A DNA stretch of 64,000 nucleotides from Fulvivirgaceae bacterium JP3-4 (GTDB lineage: Bacteria; Bacteroidota; Bacteroidia; Cytophagales; Cyclobacteriaceae). The stretch lies in NCBI GenBank assembly GCA_029309925.1, contig JARKND010000005.1, forward strand, positions 248,001 through 312,000, in the 5' to 3' direction. This document shows, in pieces, positions 45,380 to 53,317 of the stretch (its first letter is position 1; each line of letters starts with the position of its first letter). Made by a program: the position numbers and the translations under genes. The notes beneath the pieces were generated by a model. The model saw only the letters and a list, made by a program, of their open reading frames with translations, was not told the origin of the DNA and made no database searches.

Positions 45380-45937
45380 TTACAGAGAAACCTTTAACCC
45401 CTCCGGGGGTATTATTAGGGAAAGTACTTCTTTAGGTGTTGAAGCAATGCGCAGGTTGTTCATATACTCTTTGCGCACAAAGCCTTCGTCAACCATACCG
45501 TTGAGCTGCGCGATCAGCGGACCAAAAAAATTATTTACGTTGAGGAGAATGACAGGATTGGTGATTAAACCGAGCTGGCGCCATGTAAGAATTTCCGCCA
45601 CTTCCTCTAAAGTGCCCCATCCACCTGGCATTGCAACGAACGCATCTGATAGATCTGCCATGCGTTGCTTACGCTGATGCATACTCTGGACAACTTCGAG
45701 CTTAGTTACACCGCTGTGACCCACTTCACGGTCCATCAAAAACTTTGGAATGATTCCGATTACTTCTCCACCCTTATTCAGTACCGCATCAGCGATCACA
45801 CCCATCAGGCCGACCTTACCGCCACCGTACACAAGGGAATGAGAATTTTCGGCCAGAAGAACTCCGAGCTCCGCAGCTGTCTGGGCAAAAACCGGGTTTT
45901 TACCTGTGCTTGAGCCACAGAAGACACAGACGTTCAT
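45380..45937 (-). CDS. LOG family protein (TIGR00730)
   Basis: 185 residues. Rossmann-like fold with GGGKVGLMG and the family motif PGGWGTLEEV, which forms the nucleotide-binding loop with the catalytic Arg and Glu. Members are phosphoribohydrolases that release free base from nucleoside 5'-monophosphates; plant homologues activate cytokinins and bacterial ones are housekeeping. Cytosolic. It follows a small membrane protein gene by 23 bases. Confidence 0.93.
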   Translation of the reverse strand: MNVCVFCGSSTGKNPVFAQTAAELGVLLAENSHSLVYGGGKVGLMGVIADAVLNKGGEVIGIIPKFLMDREVGHSGVTKLEVVQSMHQRKQRMADLSDAFVAMPGGWGTLEEVAEILTWRQLGLITNPVILLNVNNFFGPLIAQLNGMVDEGFVRKEYMNNLRIASTPKEVLSLIIPPEGLKVSL

Positions 45938-45960
45938 CAGGAATCTTGGAACTAATTGCC

Positions 45961-46080
45961 TTAGAACTTGTTATCGTGCTTGTTCTTGCTAACAGTCTTA
46001 TTGGGAAAAATCCACGGTGAAGCAATTGCGAGGATAAACAGTGCTACAACGACAAAAAATGGCCACCAATCGAGGTTCAT
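45961..46080 (-). CDS. 39-residue membrane protein
   Basis: ATG ending at 46080, TAA at 45963-45961. The protein starts MNLDWWPFFVVVALFILAIA and has one transmembrane helix (about residues 7-24), then SPWIFPNKTVSKNKHDNKF. Aromatic residues before the helix and a basic tail give an N-out or N-in single-pass topology. It lies 23 bases upstream of the LOG gene on the same strand and 125 bases from a divergent DUF2911 gene. Its length made it easy to miss. Function unknown; coding is supported by its clean membrane-protein composition, not by any known family. Confidence 0.6.
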   Translation of the reverse strand: MNLDWWPFFVVVALFILAIASPWIFPNKTVSKNKHDNKF

Positions 46081-46205
46081 ATCTGAGCAATTTATAGGAG
46101 CCGTAAAAATAGTGTGATTCAGGTAATTTTTATGGAAAGAATTAAAATTTGTTTATTCGTAAAACTGATTGATTTGCAGGCCGTTAAAACATCAACATTT
46201 AAAGC

Positions 46206-46766
46206 ATGAAGAAGTTTCTCATTTTTAGTTTGATCGGAGTTGTGGTAATCGTGGCGTTAGTCGCGGTAATCGGCTATATCAACGTAAAAAAAGAAAAATC
46301 CTTCAGCCCCGAAGGAACCGAAACATTCACTTCGGGTGAGTTAACGATCAAGGTGCTGTATAACAGGCCTTACAAAAAAGGCAGGGAAATTTTCGGTGGC
46401 CTCGTTCCATATGAGAAAGTCTGGCGCACAGGTGCCAACGAATCAACAACGTTCCAAACCAATCGCGATATCATCATAGAAGGCCAGACGCTGAAAGCCG
46501 GCAAATACTCACTGTGGACAATTCCCGGTCCGGAAATCTGGACAATCATCTTCAACTCTGAGTATGGTCAGTGGGGCATAAACTCGAAAGGAGAAGCCAA
46601 TCGCGAACCTTCGAGAGATGTACTTAGTGTTGTAGTGAAACCCCTGCAGCAAGACCAGGTGTTCGAACAATTCACCATCTCGTTCGAAAAGACCGGTGAA
46701 GATGCCGAGATGGTGTTGTTCTGGGATAAAACGCTGGTGGCCATTCCATTCTCCTGGAAAGAATAG
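46206..46766 (+). CDS. DUF2911 family protein
   Basis: 186 residues. An N-terminal anchor helix (about 5-24) is followed by the DUF2911 core: VLYNRPYKKGREIFGGLVPY, VWRTGANESTTFQTNRDI, LKAGKYSLWTIPG and WTIIFNSEYGQWG, which form a conserved beta sandwich. The family is restricted largely to Bacteroidota; function unknown, outside the cytoplasm. Single gene. Confidence 0.9.
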   Translation: MKKFLIFSLIGVVVIVALVAVIGYINVKKEKSFSPEGTETFTSGELTIKVLYNRPYKKGREIFGGLVPYEKVWRTGANESTTFQTNRDIIIEGQTLKAGKYSLWTIPGPEIWTIIFNSEYGQWGINSKGEANREPSRDVLSVVVKPLQQDQVFEQFTISFEKTGEDAEMVLFWDKTLVAIPFSWKE

Positions 46767-46796
46767 ATCACCAAATCACTCGTCCGTAGCAGGGAA

Positions 46797-48386
46797 TCAT
46801 TTAACCCTTGCCTTCAGAATTAATTTGCGGTCCTCAGGCGTTATTGCCGGAATTGCATTTCCAAATACAGAAAAGTTATCAGGCTTTGCGCCCTGGCTTA
46901 CGAGGTAGTCGACAATTGCCTGCGCCTGTTGCCACGTTCGGTTATTGTGCCACGTTGTCTTCACGTACACGGTGTCTTTCTGATAGAGTTGTCCAAGCGT
47001 GTCGATCTCATCATACTTCGCAGCGACTGAATCGTAGATAACCTCCGTGAGATCCTGATCCGACCGGACAGAATCTTCCACGTAACCCGTCATCAGTGCC
47101 TGGATCTCAAACTTCATATCGGGATTTCCCTTCACAACGCGCATGAATTTTTTGAGCGAAGAAGTTGAAGCACGTTGATCAATCTCTGTCGTTCCAGGTT
47201 TGAACGAAACACCTTCAAGTGTGATCTCATCTCCCTTCGCAAGCGGTTTGATGACAGCCGAAACTTTTTCCACCTGTGGAATTTTGTCTGAAGTAAGATC
47301 GAATTGTTTCGTGTAGTAAGTTACATGATCAGACTCGGGATCAATTGACAACTCATATTTACTGCCTTCCATGATGTATACAATGAACGAGCCGTCTGCG
47401 TATGGCCTGCCGTTGTAAACGCGTTTGTTTTTGGTGAGGTCAAAGATCGAGACGTATGCAGGAACTGCGGCACCCGTTGCATCTGTCACCTTCCCGTCAA
47501 TCTTCATCATACCCTTCGGACGCATATCATCGGGGATCAGGTACTCAACGATTTCATTTTTTCTGGGCCCTTTTGAGTCGCGGATGAGGTAGCGGCCTAG
47601 CGCTGCCACAGTTACATACTGATCGTCTCCTGGCGTGTTCACATAGTCGAGTGGCCTGGGTGTTCCCCACACGCCATTGACCAGCTTTGACATGTAGAGG
47701 TCCATCCCTCCTTTATTTCCCGGCATCTTGTCGGAAGCAAAGATCAGGGTTTCGGCATCTGCCATGATGCGTGGTGTCTGCGAGTTCCCGGTGTTAATAG
47801 AGGCAGGGAGTTCTTCAGGTTCTCCCCATTGATCATTCACTTTCTTGCGCGCAACAAACAGTTTGCAGCCCTGTGCCTTGGTTTGATCCATCTGTGTGCA
47901 ACGCATAAAATATAACGCGGTGCCATCCGGTGTTACCGAAGGAGCTCCTTCGTGCTCACGTGAATTTACGGGAAGCCCGAGGTTGACTGGCTGGCCCCAG
48001 GATGTGCCCTTGAGATCACTGCTCCAGATGTCAAAGGCTCCGACAGACGGTGTCTTCAGTGTTGAATAAAAAAGTTTTTTTCCGTCAGCGCTCAGTGCAT
48101 AACCGCGCTGTGAGTTCAAGCGGGTGTAAATGTGCTTCGGGAGCATGATCGGTTCTATCCAGTCTGCGCCTCCTCTCAAAGTGTAGAAGGGTACCTCCGC
48201 GTTATCCTCGGCATTGTCTGAGACGAATACAATCGCGTTGGCATCAGCGCTGATGTATGGCGCATAAGTATTGTATGATGGATAGTTGATCACACTCGAA
48301 AGCTTCCGGAATTTCGCCTGTGCATTACCCTGAAAGGAAATCAGCAGCAGGAGGCCGAGGGCCGGAATAACGTTCCAACATTTCAT
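46797..48386 (-). CDS. Exported WD40-like propeller / regulatory-like / OmpA-like protein (PorE-like)
   Basis: 529 residues from the ATG ending at 48386 (MKCWNVIPALGLLLLIS); frames upstream of this have no signal. Domains: signal peptide, PD40/WD40-like propeller (about residues 35-300, with SADANAIVFVSDNAED, YALSADGKKLFYST, SVTPDGTALYFMRC), a carboxypeptidase-regulatory-like domain (about 315-400, KIDGKVTDATGAAVPAYVSI), and a C-terminal OmpA-like peptidoglycan-binding part (NRTWQQAQAIVDYLVSQGAK). This order matches PorE of the type IX secretion system but without the TPR domain. A cell-envelope anchor role is likely. Confidence 0.8.
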   Translation of the reverse strand: MKCWNVIPALGLLLLISFQGNAQAKFRKLSSVINYPSYNTYAPYISADANAIVFVSDNAEDNAEVPFYTLRGGADWIEPIMLPKHIYTRLNSQRGYALSADGKKLFYSTLKTPSVGAFDIWSSDLKGTSWGQPVNLGLPVNSREHEGAPSVTPDGTALYFMRCTQMDQTKAQGCKLFVARKKVNDQWGEPEELPASINTGNSQTPRIMADAETLIFASDKMPGNKGGMDLYMSKLVNGVWGTPRPLDYVNTPGDDQYVTVAALGRYLIRDSKGPRKNEIVEYLIPDDMRPKGMMKIDGKVTDATGAAVPAYVSIFDLTKNKRVYNGRPYADGSFIVYIMEGSKYELSIDPESDHVTYYTKQFDLTSDKIPQVEKVSAVIKPLAKGDEITLEGVSFKPGTTEIDQRASTSSLKKFMRVVKGNPDMKFEIQALMTGYVEDSVRSDQDLTEVIYDSVAAKYDEIDTLGQLYQKDTVYVKTTWHNNRTWQQAQAIVDYLVSQGAKPDNFSVFGNAIPAITPEDRKLILKARVK

Positions 48387-48577
48387 AAAGCGAGGTTTGA
48401 GTTTACCAGCGTACAAATATCGCGTTGAAAATTTCATTCGATTGCACTGCTGTTGTATCAAAATTAAACATAATAAATCTCCATCACTGCAATTGTGCTG
48501 CCGCAATTTTTCTCGATTTGAGTGGATGTTTGCCCTTTGAATCGTAACTTCGCTCAAGTAATTGATAGTTAAAGAGA

Positions 48578-49321
48578 ATGATTCAGGTAATTCCATCCAT
48601 CGCCATCCGAAAAGGAAATGTTGTGAAGATGCGCAAGGGCGATCCGACAAGTGAAAAGGCTTATGACGAAAATCCATTAGATCTTGCAAAACGCTTTCAG
48701 GATCACGGCATTGAAGTTGTTCACCTGGTGGACCTGGATGGCGCTGAAAAAGGAAGCCCTGTGAACTGGCACGTTATTGAAGCGATTGCCGGTCACACAG
48801 ATCTTAAAATCGATTTCACAGGCGGAATTTCATCAGATGGCGACATCAGCAAAGCATTTGAATATGGCGCAGCATATGTAACAGCAGCCAGTATCGCGGT
48901 AACTGATCCGGAATTGTTTGCCTCGTGGATTATCTCGTACGGTCGCGAGAAAATGACACTCGGTGCCGATGTGATCAATAAACAATCTAAAGAGCTTCTG
49001 TTCCGCGGATGGATGCGCAAATCGAATCTCACGCTCTTTGAACACCTGGAATATTTTTACTCTCGCGGATTGAAGTATGTCAAGTCTACAGATGTGTCAC
49101 GCGATGGCGTGCTCGAAGGACCTGCCTTTGACTTCTACCAGGAGATCATCGACAAATTCCCTGAGATAAGTGTGCTGGCCAGCGGTGGTATTCGCGGTAT
49201 CGATGACATCAAACGCCTGAATGACATGGGTGTATTTGCGGTAATTTTTGGAAAGGCTTATTATGAAGGCGTACTCAAACTTCAGGACCTCGAGCACTTC
49301 CTGGTGAAGAAAGAAATCTGA
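48578..49321 (+). CDS. HisA-like TIM barrel protein, orphan, lacking catalytic Asp
   Basis: 247 residues, homologous to HisA (phosphoribosylformimino-AICAR-phosphate isomerase). It keeps the second catalytic Asp (LGADVINKQ, Asp131), TDVSRDG (Thr171, Asp176) and both phosphate loops TGGISS and SGGIRG. The N-terminal catalytic Asp, in the usual PAID pattern, is Ala9 here (VIPSIAIRKG). No other histidine genes are in the window. It may have changed function or retained only binding. Single gene with a terminator after it. Confidence 0.85.
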   Translation: MIQVIPSIAIRKGNVVKMRKGDPTSEKAYDENPLDLAKRFQDHGIEVVHLVDLDGAEKGSPVNWHVIEAIAGHTDLKIDFTGGISSDGDISKAFEYGAAYVTAASIAVTDPELFASWIISYGREKMTLGADVINKQSKELLFRGWMRKSNLTLFEHLEYFYSRGLKYVKSTDVSRDGVLEGPAFDFYQEIIDKFPEISVLASGGIRGIDDIKRLNDMGVFAVIFGKAYYEGVLKLQDLEHFLVKKEI

Positions 49322-49336
49322 TAAGAATCTAATCAT

Positions 49337-49369
49337 AAAAAAAGGCTGTCCGTTGAGGCAGCCTTTTTT
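49337..49369. terminator. Bidirectional terminator after the HisA-like gene
   Basis: AAAAAAAGGCTG (49337-49348) and CAGCCTTTTTT (49359-49369) form an 11-bp stem with T and A tracts, between convergent genes. Confidence 0.85.
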
Positions 49370-49392
49370 GTTATGAGCATTTTCGGTTCGCT

Positions 49393-49962
49393 TTACTGAA
49401 CGACAACATTAAAATCCACTTCAACATCAGTATCACCTGTTCCCGGGCACGTGCCGGTTTTTGTTTCGAACTGATGTCTTAGCACAATTTTAACCGCAGC
49501 ATTTCCGGCAGACGTTGTAACCCATGACGATGTAAGTCCGATCGGCAGACCTTTGCTGTCTGTGTCAGTTGCTGTAACGATAAGGTTAGAACCTGTAACC
49601 GTGAAACAGAACAGGTGATGTTCCGACTCTTCCTGAACTTCGGAAGTAATATCAAATGGCGTAGACTGCGATTCATCCAACAACGTGATCACTGCATTGT
49701 ATGTCTTATTCTGGCTGAGAGGTCCGCTTACTATTTTTACAGGGGCACCGCTTCCATCTCCGTCAAGATCCTGAAAACGCAGACTTACAATATTGCCTCC
49801 GCCAACCGGTGTCAACTGTACACTCAGGGTTGTAATCACCTCCTCTTCATTCACCGGCTCGGGATCATCCCCACATGAAGAAATGCCAACGACAAGCAAT
49901 ACCATTGCTGCAAGCATTGCAACGTACCTGGTCCTGTGGATCCGAAAAATTTGTTTGTTCAT
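49393..49962 (-). CDS. Lipoprotein paired with the ZnuD-like receptor
   Basis: 189 residues. A basic start, hydrophobic stretch and lipobox VGISSC (Cys30) give a lipid anchor. The mature part is beta-rich with DGDGSGAPVKIVSGPLS and EESEHHLFCFTVTG, and its His pair could bind a metal. This type of lipoprotein is usually found beside ZnuD-like TonB receptors in Bacteroidota. It follows the receptor gene by 9 bases on the same strand, so they are one operon, and it likely helps metal capture at the cell surface (inference). Confidence 0.75.
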   Translation of the reverse strand: MNKQIFRIHRTRYVAMLAAMVLLVVGISSCGDDPEPVNEEEVITTLSVQLTPVGGGNIVSLRFQDLDGDGSGAPVKIVSGPLSQNKTYNAVITLLDESQSTPFDITSEVQEESEHHLFCFTVTGSNLIVTATDTDSKGLPIGLTSSWVTTSAGNAAVKIVLRHQFETKTGTCPGTGDTDVEVDFNVVVQ

Positions 49963-49971
49963 GTTTGTATG

Positions 49972-52347
49972 TTAGTGTTTTGAAAAATTGTATGACAACC
50001 TGATGATGAAATTTCTTCCTGTGTCATCGGCAAAATAGCGGAGCCGATTCATGTAGTTCCGATAAGATTTGTTCAGAAGATTTTCACCGGAAACAGACAG
50101 AGAAAATTCTTTGTCCCTGATCGGAATATCGAAGCCGACCGAGGCGTTCAGCAATATAAATCCATCAGGAGCAGGCGCCAGATCGAATACCTTGGTCGAA
50201 GAATCATTTGGAATATCATTCGGCTTGACCGTGCGTGGTGCGCGGACCTGCGTGAAGGTTGCTGGCGCACTGATTGTCACGTGAAGATCGTCCAGTTTTT
50301 TTACATTGAAAAAATTAACCGTGATGCTGTTATCGAACAATGCCGGGGGGATAAAAATAATCCGGTCATCATTCTTCACGTCCGTAGCATGAACATAAGA
50401 AAACTTGGTTGCATAGCTAACGCGTTTGCTGACATCCCATTTCAATCCGAGATCGGAGCCCATTAACACAGCATCGGTCTGATCAAAACGAAACACAGGA
50501 AAAAATCCGCGAATCGTAAGTCGCGTTTCATAAGGCCGGATGAACACGTAGTTATCCATTCTGTTGTAGTAGACGGAGAAATCCATCGTTACACGTTCGC
50601 CTCCGTACTGGAGTGTGTTGATCCACTTCTTCGACATCTCTTTGCGGATCAGGCTTTGGTCTGTGAGCACGTCATTGTTGGGCCGCATCAACCCTTCTTC
50701 AATTGAGCCGGTGCCATGGTGAAGTCCCTCTGAATACAACTCGCTCACGTGCGGTGGTCGCGTTGAAATTCCCAGGTTGGAAATCCATCGCCAGCTTTGA
50801 TTGAGCTTGTATGAGGCACCAATCGTTCCGCTGAAGAAATTGAAACCGAAGTCAGGTTTAACCAGCTCTTCGTTGGCATTGTATGTCAACACCTGCAAGT
50901 ACTGATAATCGTAGCGCCCGCCTGCCTCGAATGTCCACCGGTCTCTGCGCAATTTCTCAAGCACAAAAATTCCGGCAGATGCCTGATTGTAATTTGGAAT
51001 GAGCGGAGTGATACCTGTCAGCTCAGTATCGTTGGAGTTGAATTTAAGTGTGCTGTTAATGCCGACACTTCCGCTGTGATCTCCCTTCTCATGGTCGAGT
51101 GACACATCGAGCACGTTGCTGAACAGGCTCATCGAGAGCGCAGGCCGGTCCGATCTTCCCGATCTCCGGATATCAAATTCCTTGCGCAGGTTGTACTGAC
51201 CACCGTATAAAATATTTATCCTCCCCCAGTTCTTCACATCAAAATACGATTTCAGTTTCATGAGCTGGTGGTTGATCTGCTGTTTTGGATTTTCTATGTC
51301 ATATGAAAACTCCGCAACGTACCACGGTCTTCCGCTGTCTATTGACGTCTGAATGTCCTGTAGATTTCCGGTGTGCGCTGCACGAAGAATGCCAAGCGTT
51401 GTATTGAAACTGCTGAGATAAACTTCAAATCCGCGATGATTGTCTTTGAAGCCAAGCGCTCCCGAGAAGTTGAGTTCTTCCGTGCCTGTGTTCGACAAAT
51501 TGTAATCAGCTGCGTGATAGTCGCCACCTTTTTTTGCTGAGGTCTGCAATCTCCAGCTCCACTTCTCGCTTTTCGCGATGTGCCCTTCGAGCATCGCAGA
51601 CAAAACAGCCTGTCGGTTGTTCGACATAAAACCGAGATTGATTTCACCGCCTAGGTCTTCGACCTCGTGCAAAGGCGGTGGGTTGATGATGATCACGCCA
51701 CCAATTGCATCTGCGCCATAACGGACTGTCTCGGCACCTTTCACCACTTCAATGCTTGATGCAATGTAAGGATCAACTTCGGGAGCATGCTCGATGCCCC
51801 ATTGTTGACCTTCCTGCCGAATGCCATTGTTGAGGATGAGTATACGCTGGCTGTGAAGGCCGTGAATGACAGGCTTGAAAATGGATGGCCCTGTTTGAAT
51901 AGCACTGACACCCGGAACTTCTTTCAACGACTCCCCTAGTGGCCGTCCGTGCAACAACTGCAATTCTTTCTTCGACAATAAAGATGTAGTCTGCGACACT
52001 GCATTCATTCGTCTGTCGCCTTCCACGACAACGCCCTGCAGCTCTGTGCTGATGCTTTTAAGTTGGATTGAAATTGGCCTGCGGGGAATTGAAATCTCGT
52101 GGACGTATTTTTCAAACCCGACATACTCGATCGTGAGCATGGCCTTGCCGGCACACAATGCAGTGAATGCGAAAGAGCCATCTTCATTTGAAACTGCAAG
52201 CTGCTCCCCCAGCTGAATGGTTGCGCCAGGAAGCGCGACCCCTGATTCATCTTTCACAAGTCCCTTCAGGGTCTCGGCACAAGATTGCCCGGCAGTCTCC
52301 AGGAAAGCTGTTAATAATACAATCAGAAAAACGGAGATTCGAACCAT
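49972..52347 (-). CDS. ZnuD-like TonB-dependent outer-membrane receptor
   Basis: 791 residues. Signal peptide, an N-terminal CarboxypepD-regulatory-like domain (about 25-105), plug with SAIQTGPSIFKPVIHGLHSQ, ILILNNGIRQEGQQWGIEHA and YGADAIGGVIIINPP, and a barrel with ELYSEGLHHGTGSIEEG and a C-terminal RLSYNFSKH. The plug and the SEGLHHGTG segment match the ZnuD/zinc-type receptors. It probably takes up zinc or a zinc chelate. A perfect palindrome spans its -7 promoter element, a typical repressor layout. Confidence 0.88.
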   Translation of the reverse strand: MVRISVFLIVLLTAFLETAGQSCAETLKGLVKDESGVALPGATIQLGEQLAVSNEDGSFAFTALCAGKAMLTIEYVGFEKYVHEISIPRRPISIQLKSISTELQGVVVEGDRRMNAVSQTTSLLSKKELQLLHGRPLGESLKEVPGVSAIQTGPSIFKPVIHGLHSQRILILNNGIRQEGQQWGIEHAPEVDPYIASSIEVVKGAETVRYGADAIGGVIIINPPPLHEVEDLGGEINLGFMSNNRQAVLSAMLEGHIAKSEKWSWRLQTSAKKGGDYHAADYNLSNTGTEELNFSGALGFKDNHRGFEVYLSSFNTTLGILRAAHTGNLQDIQTSIDSGRPWYVAEFSYDIENPKQQINHQLMKLKSYFDVKNWGRINILYGGQYNLRKEFDIRRSGRSDRPALSMSLFSNVLDVSLDHEKGDHSGSVGINSTLKFNSNDTELTGITPLIPNYNQASAGIFVLEKLRRDRWTFEAGGRYDYQYLQVLTYNANEELVKPDFGFNFFSGTIGASYKLNQSWRWISNLGISTRPPHVSELYSEGLHHGTGSIEEGLMRPNNDVLTDQSLIRKEMSKKWINTLQYGGERVTMDFSVYYNRMDNYVFIRPYETRLTIRGFFPVFRFDQTDAVLMGSDLGLKWDVSKRVSYATKFSYVHATDVKNDDRIIFIPPALFDNSITVNFFNVKKLDDLHVTISAPATFTQVRAPRTVKPNDIPNDSSTKVFDLAPAPDGFILLNASVGFDIPIRDKEFSLSVSGENLLNKSYRNYMNRLRYFADDTGRNFIIRLSYNFSKH

Positions 52348-52359
52348 CTAAGTCCCTAA

Positions 52360-52374
52360 TGCAACAACGTTGCA
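52360..52374. promoter_or_regulatory. Palindromic candidate operator over the ZnuD-like receptor promoter
   Basis: TGCAAC, AAC, GTTGCA: a perfect 6-3-6 palindrome. It overlaps the -7 element and lies 13 bases before the receptor start, as expected for a repressor site, perhaps for a Zur-type regulator (inference). Confidence 0.6.
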
Positions 52375-52402
52375 AATATAGCAGATTAAATAAAAAAGCA
52401 AG
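52373..52402 (-). promoter_or_regulatory. Promoter of the ZnuD-like receptor operon
   Basis: Minus strand CTTG (52402-52399), 18 bases, TATATTTG (52380-52373). The -7 half is exact. Confidence 0.7.
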
Positions 52403-52404
52403 CC

Positions 52405-52809
52405 TTATTCAATAATCTCCTGCAATTTGTACTTCTGTATGATGTAATACAGAAAATTGAACGTCAGGATTGCATCATCGTCTTGCTTGGGTGGGATCTG
52501 CTTTGTTGGATTTTTGGCTGGCAATTCTTTGCGGATGGTGACTGGAGCCGGTTTTGTGGTTGGTGTTATAGTTGAGACCGAATCTTTCGGAGCTGCAGAT
52601 GAGCCGGTTGGTTGTGTTCTTGGCCCTACATAGCGCGTTTCGCCTTCGCCACCCGGGGAGAATATCACCTTGTCGCGTTCGTAGCGCTCACGCTCAGTGT
52701 CGGTGATTTCATAATCCTGATTCGCATTGTCCTGAGCAAACGCGGTATTGAAACCGGCTGTTGCTACAAGGCAAAGAATCGAGACAATTTGGTAAAGCGA
52801 AATCTTCAT
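52405..52809 (-). CDS. Secreted Pro/Thr-rich protein of unknown function
   Basis: 134 residues from the ATG ending at 52809 (MKISLYQIVSILCLVA), a clean signal peptide ending near TAFAQD; longer upstream frames lack a signal. The mature protein has an acidic charged part (EITDTERERYERDKVIFSP), a low-complexity Pro/Thr/Lys region (about 65-110) and an aromatic C-terminal segment (TFNFLYYIIQKYKLQEI). No family recognised. Same strand as the ZnuD-like receptor, but the receptor has its own promoter in between. Confidence 0.65.
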   Translation of the reverse strand: MKISLYQIVSILCLVATAGFNTAFAQDNANQDYEITDTERERYERDKVIFSPGGEGETRYVGPRTQPTGSSAAPKDSVSTITPTTKPAPVTIRKELPAKNPTKQIPPKQDDDAILTFNFLYYIIQKYKLQEIIE

Positions 52810-52983
52810 CGACTGATAGAACGTACTAAGAACCAGAATTCTATTTATTGGTTCCAGAAAAGTACAAAATAAAGCGATAACCACCAGTCAAAAAACTTTT
52901 TTCTGTCCCGGCCGGCCCGAACAAAATATTAAATTCTTTCCGAAATCCCCTTTTGACGGGTAATTTCCGACTTTTTAACACTT

Positions 52984-53313
52984 ATGATCAGCTGGGCAGA
53001 TTTTGAAAAAGTCGATATTCGGGTAGGAACCATTGTTAATGCCACCACATTTCCTGAGGCAAAAAAACCTGCGTATAAGCTAACAGTTGACCTCGGTCCG
53101 CTGGGCATAAAGCAGTCTAGTGCGCAGATCACCAGGCACTATACGCCTGATCAGTTGGTTGGCAAGCAGGTTATTTGCGTGGTGAATTTTCCACCAAAAC
53201 AGATCGCAAATTTTGTCTCAGAAATTCTTGTCACTGGTTTCGCAGATGAGAACAACGCTGTAGTATTGTGTCAACCTGATAAGCCGGTGCCAAACGGAGC
53301 TCGACTTTTCTGA
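52984..53313 (+). CDS. csaA: CsaA-type tRNA-binding domain protein
   Basis: 109 residues, a stand-alone tRNA-binding OB fold as in CsaA and the C-terminal domain of Met[22 protein letters not shown] and [24 protein letters not shown] match the family. CsaA has been linked to protein export and tRNA binding; the physiological role is not settled. It ends 4 bases before the MurF-Alr start, so the two are probably cotranscribed. Confidence 0.93.
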   Translation: MISWADFEKVDIRVGTIVNATTFPEAKKPAYKLTVDLGPLGIKQSSAQITRHYTPDQLVGKQVICVVNFPPKQIANFVSEILVTGFADENNAVVLCQPDKPVPNGARLF

Positions 53314-53317
53314 AACT

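Noticed and set aside
46797-48689. Longer version of the PorE-like protein starting at 48689
   Set aside because: The added hundred residues are not protein-like and precede a good signal peptide at 48386.
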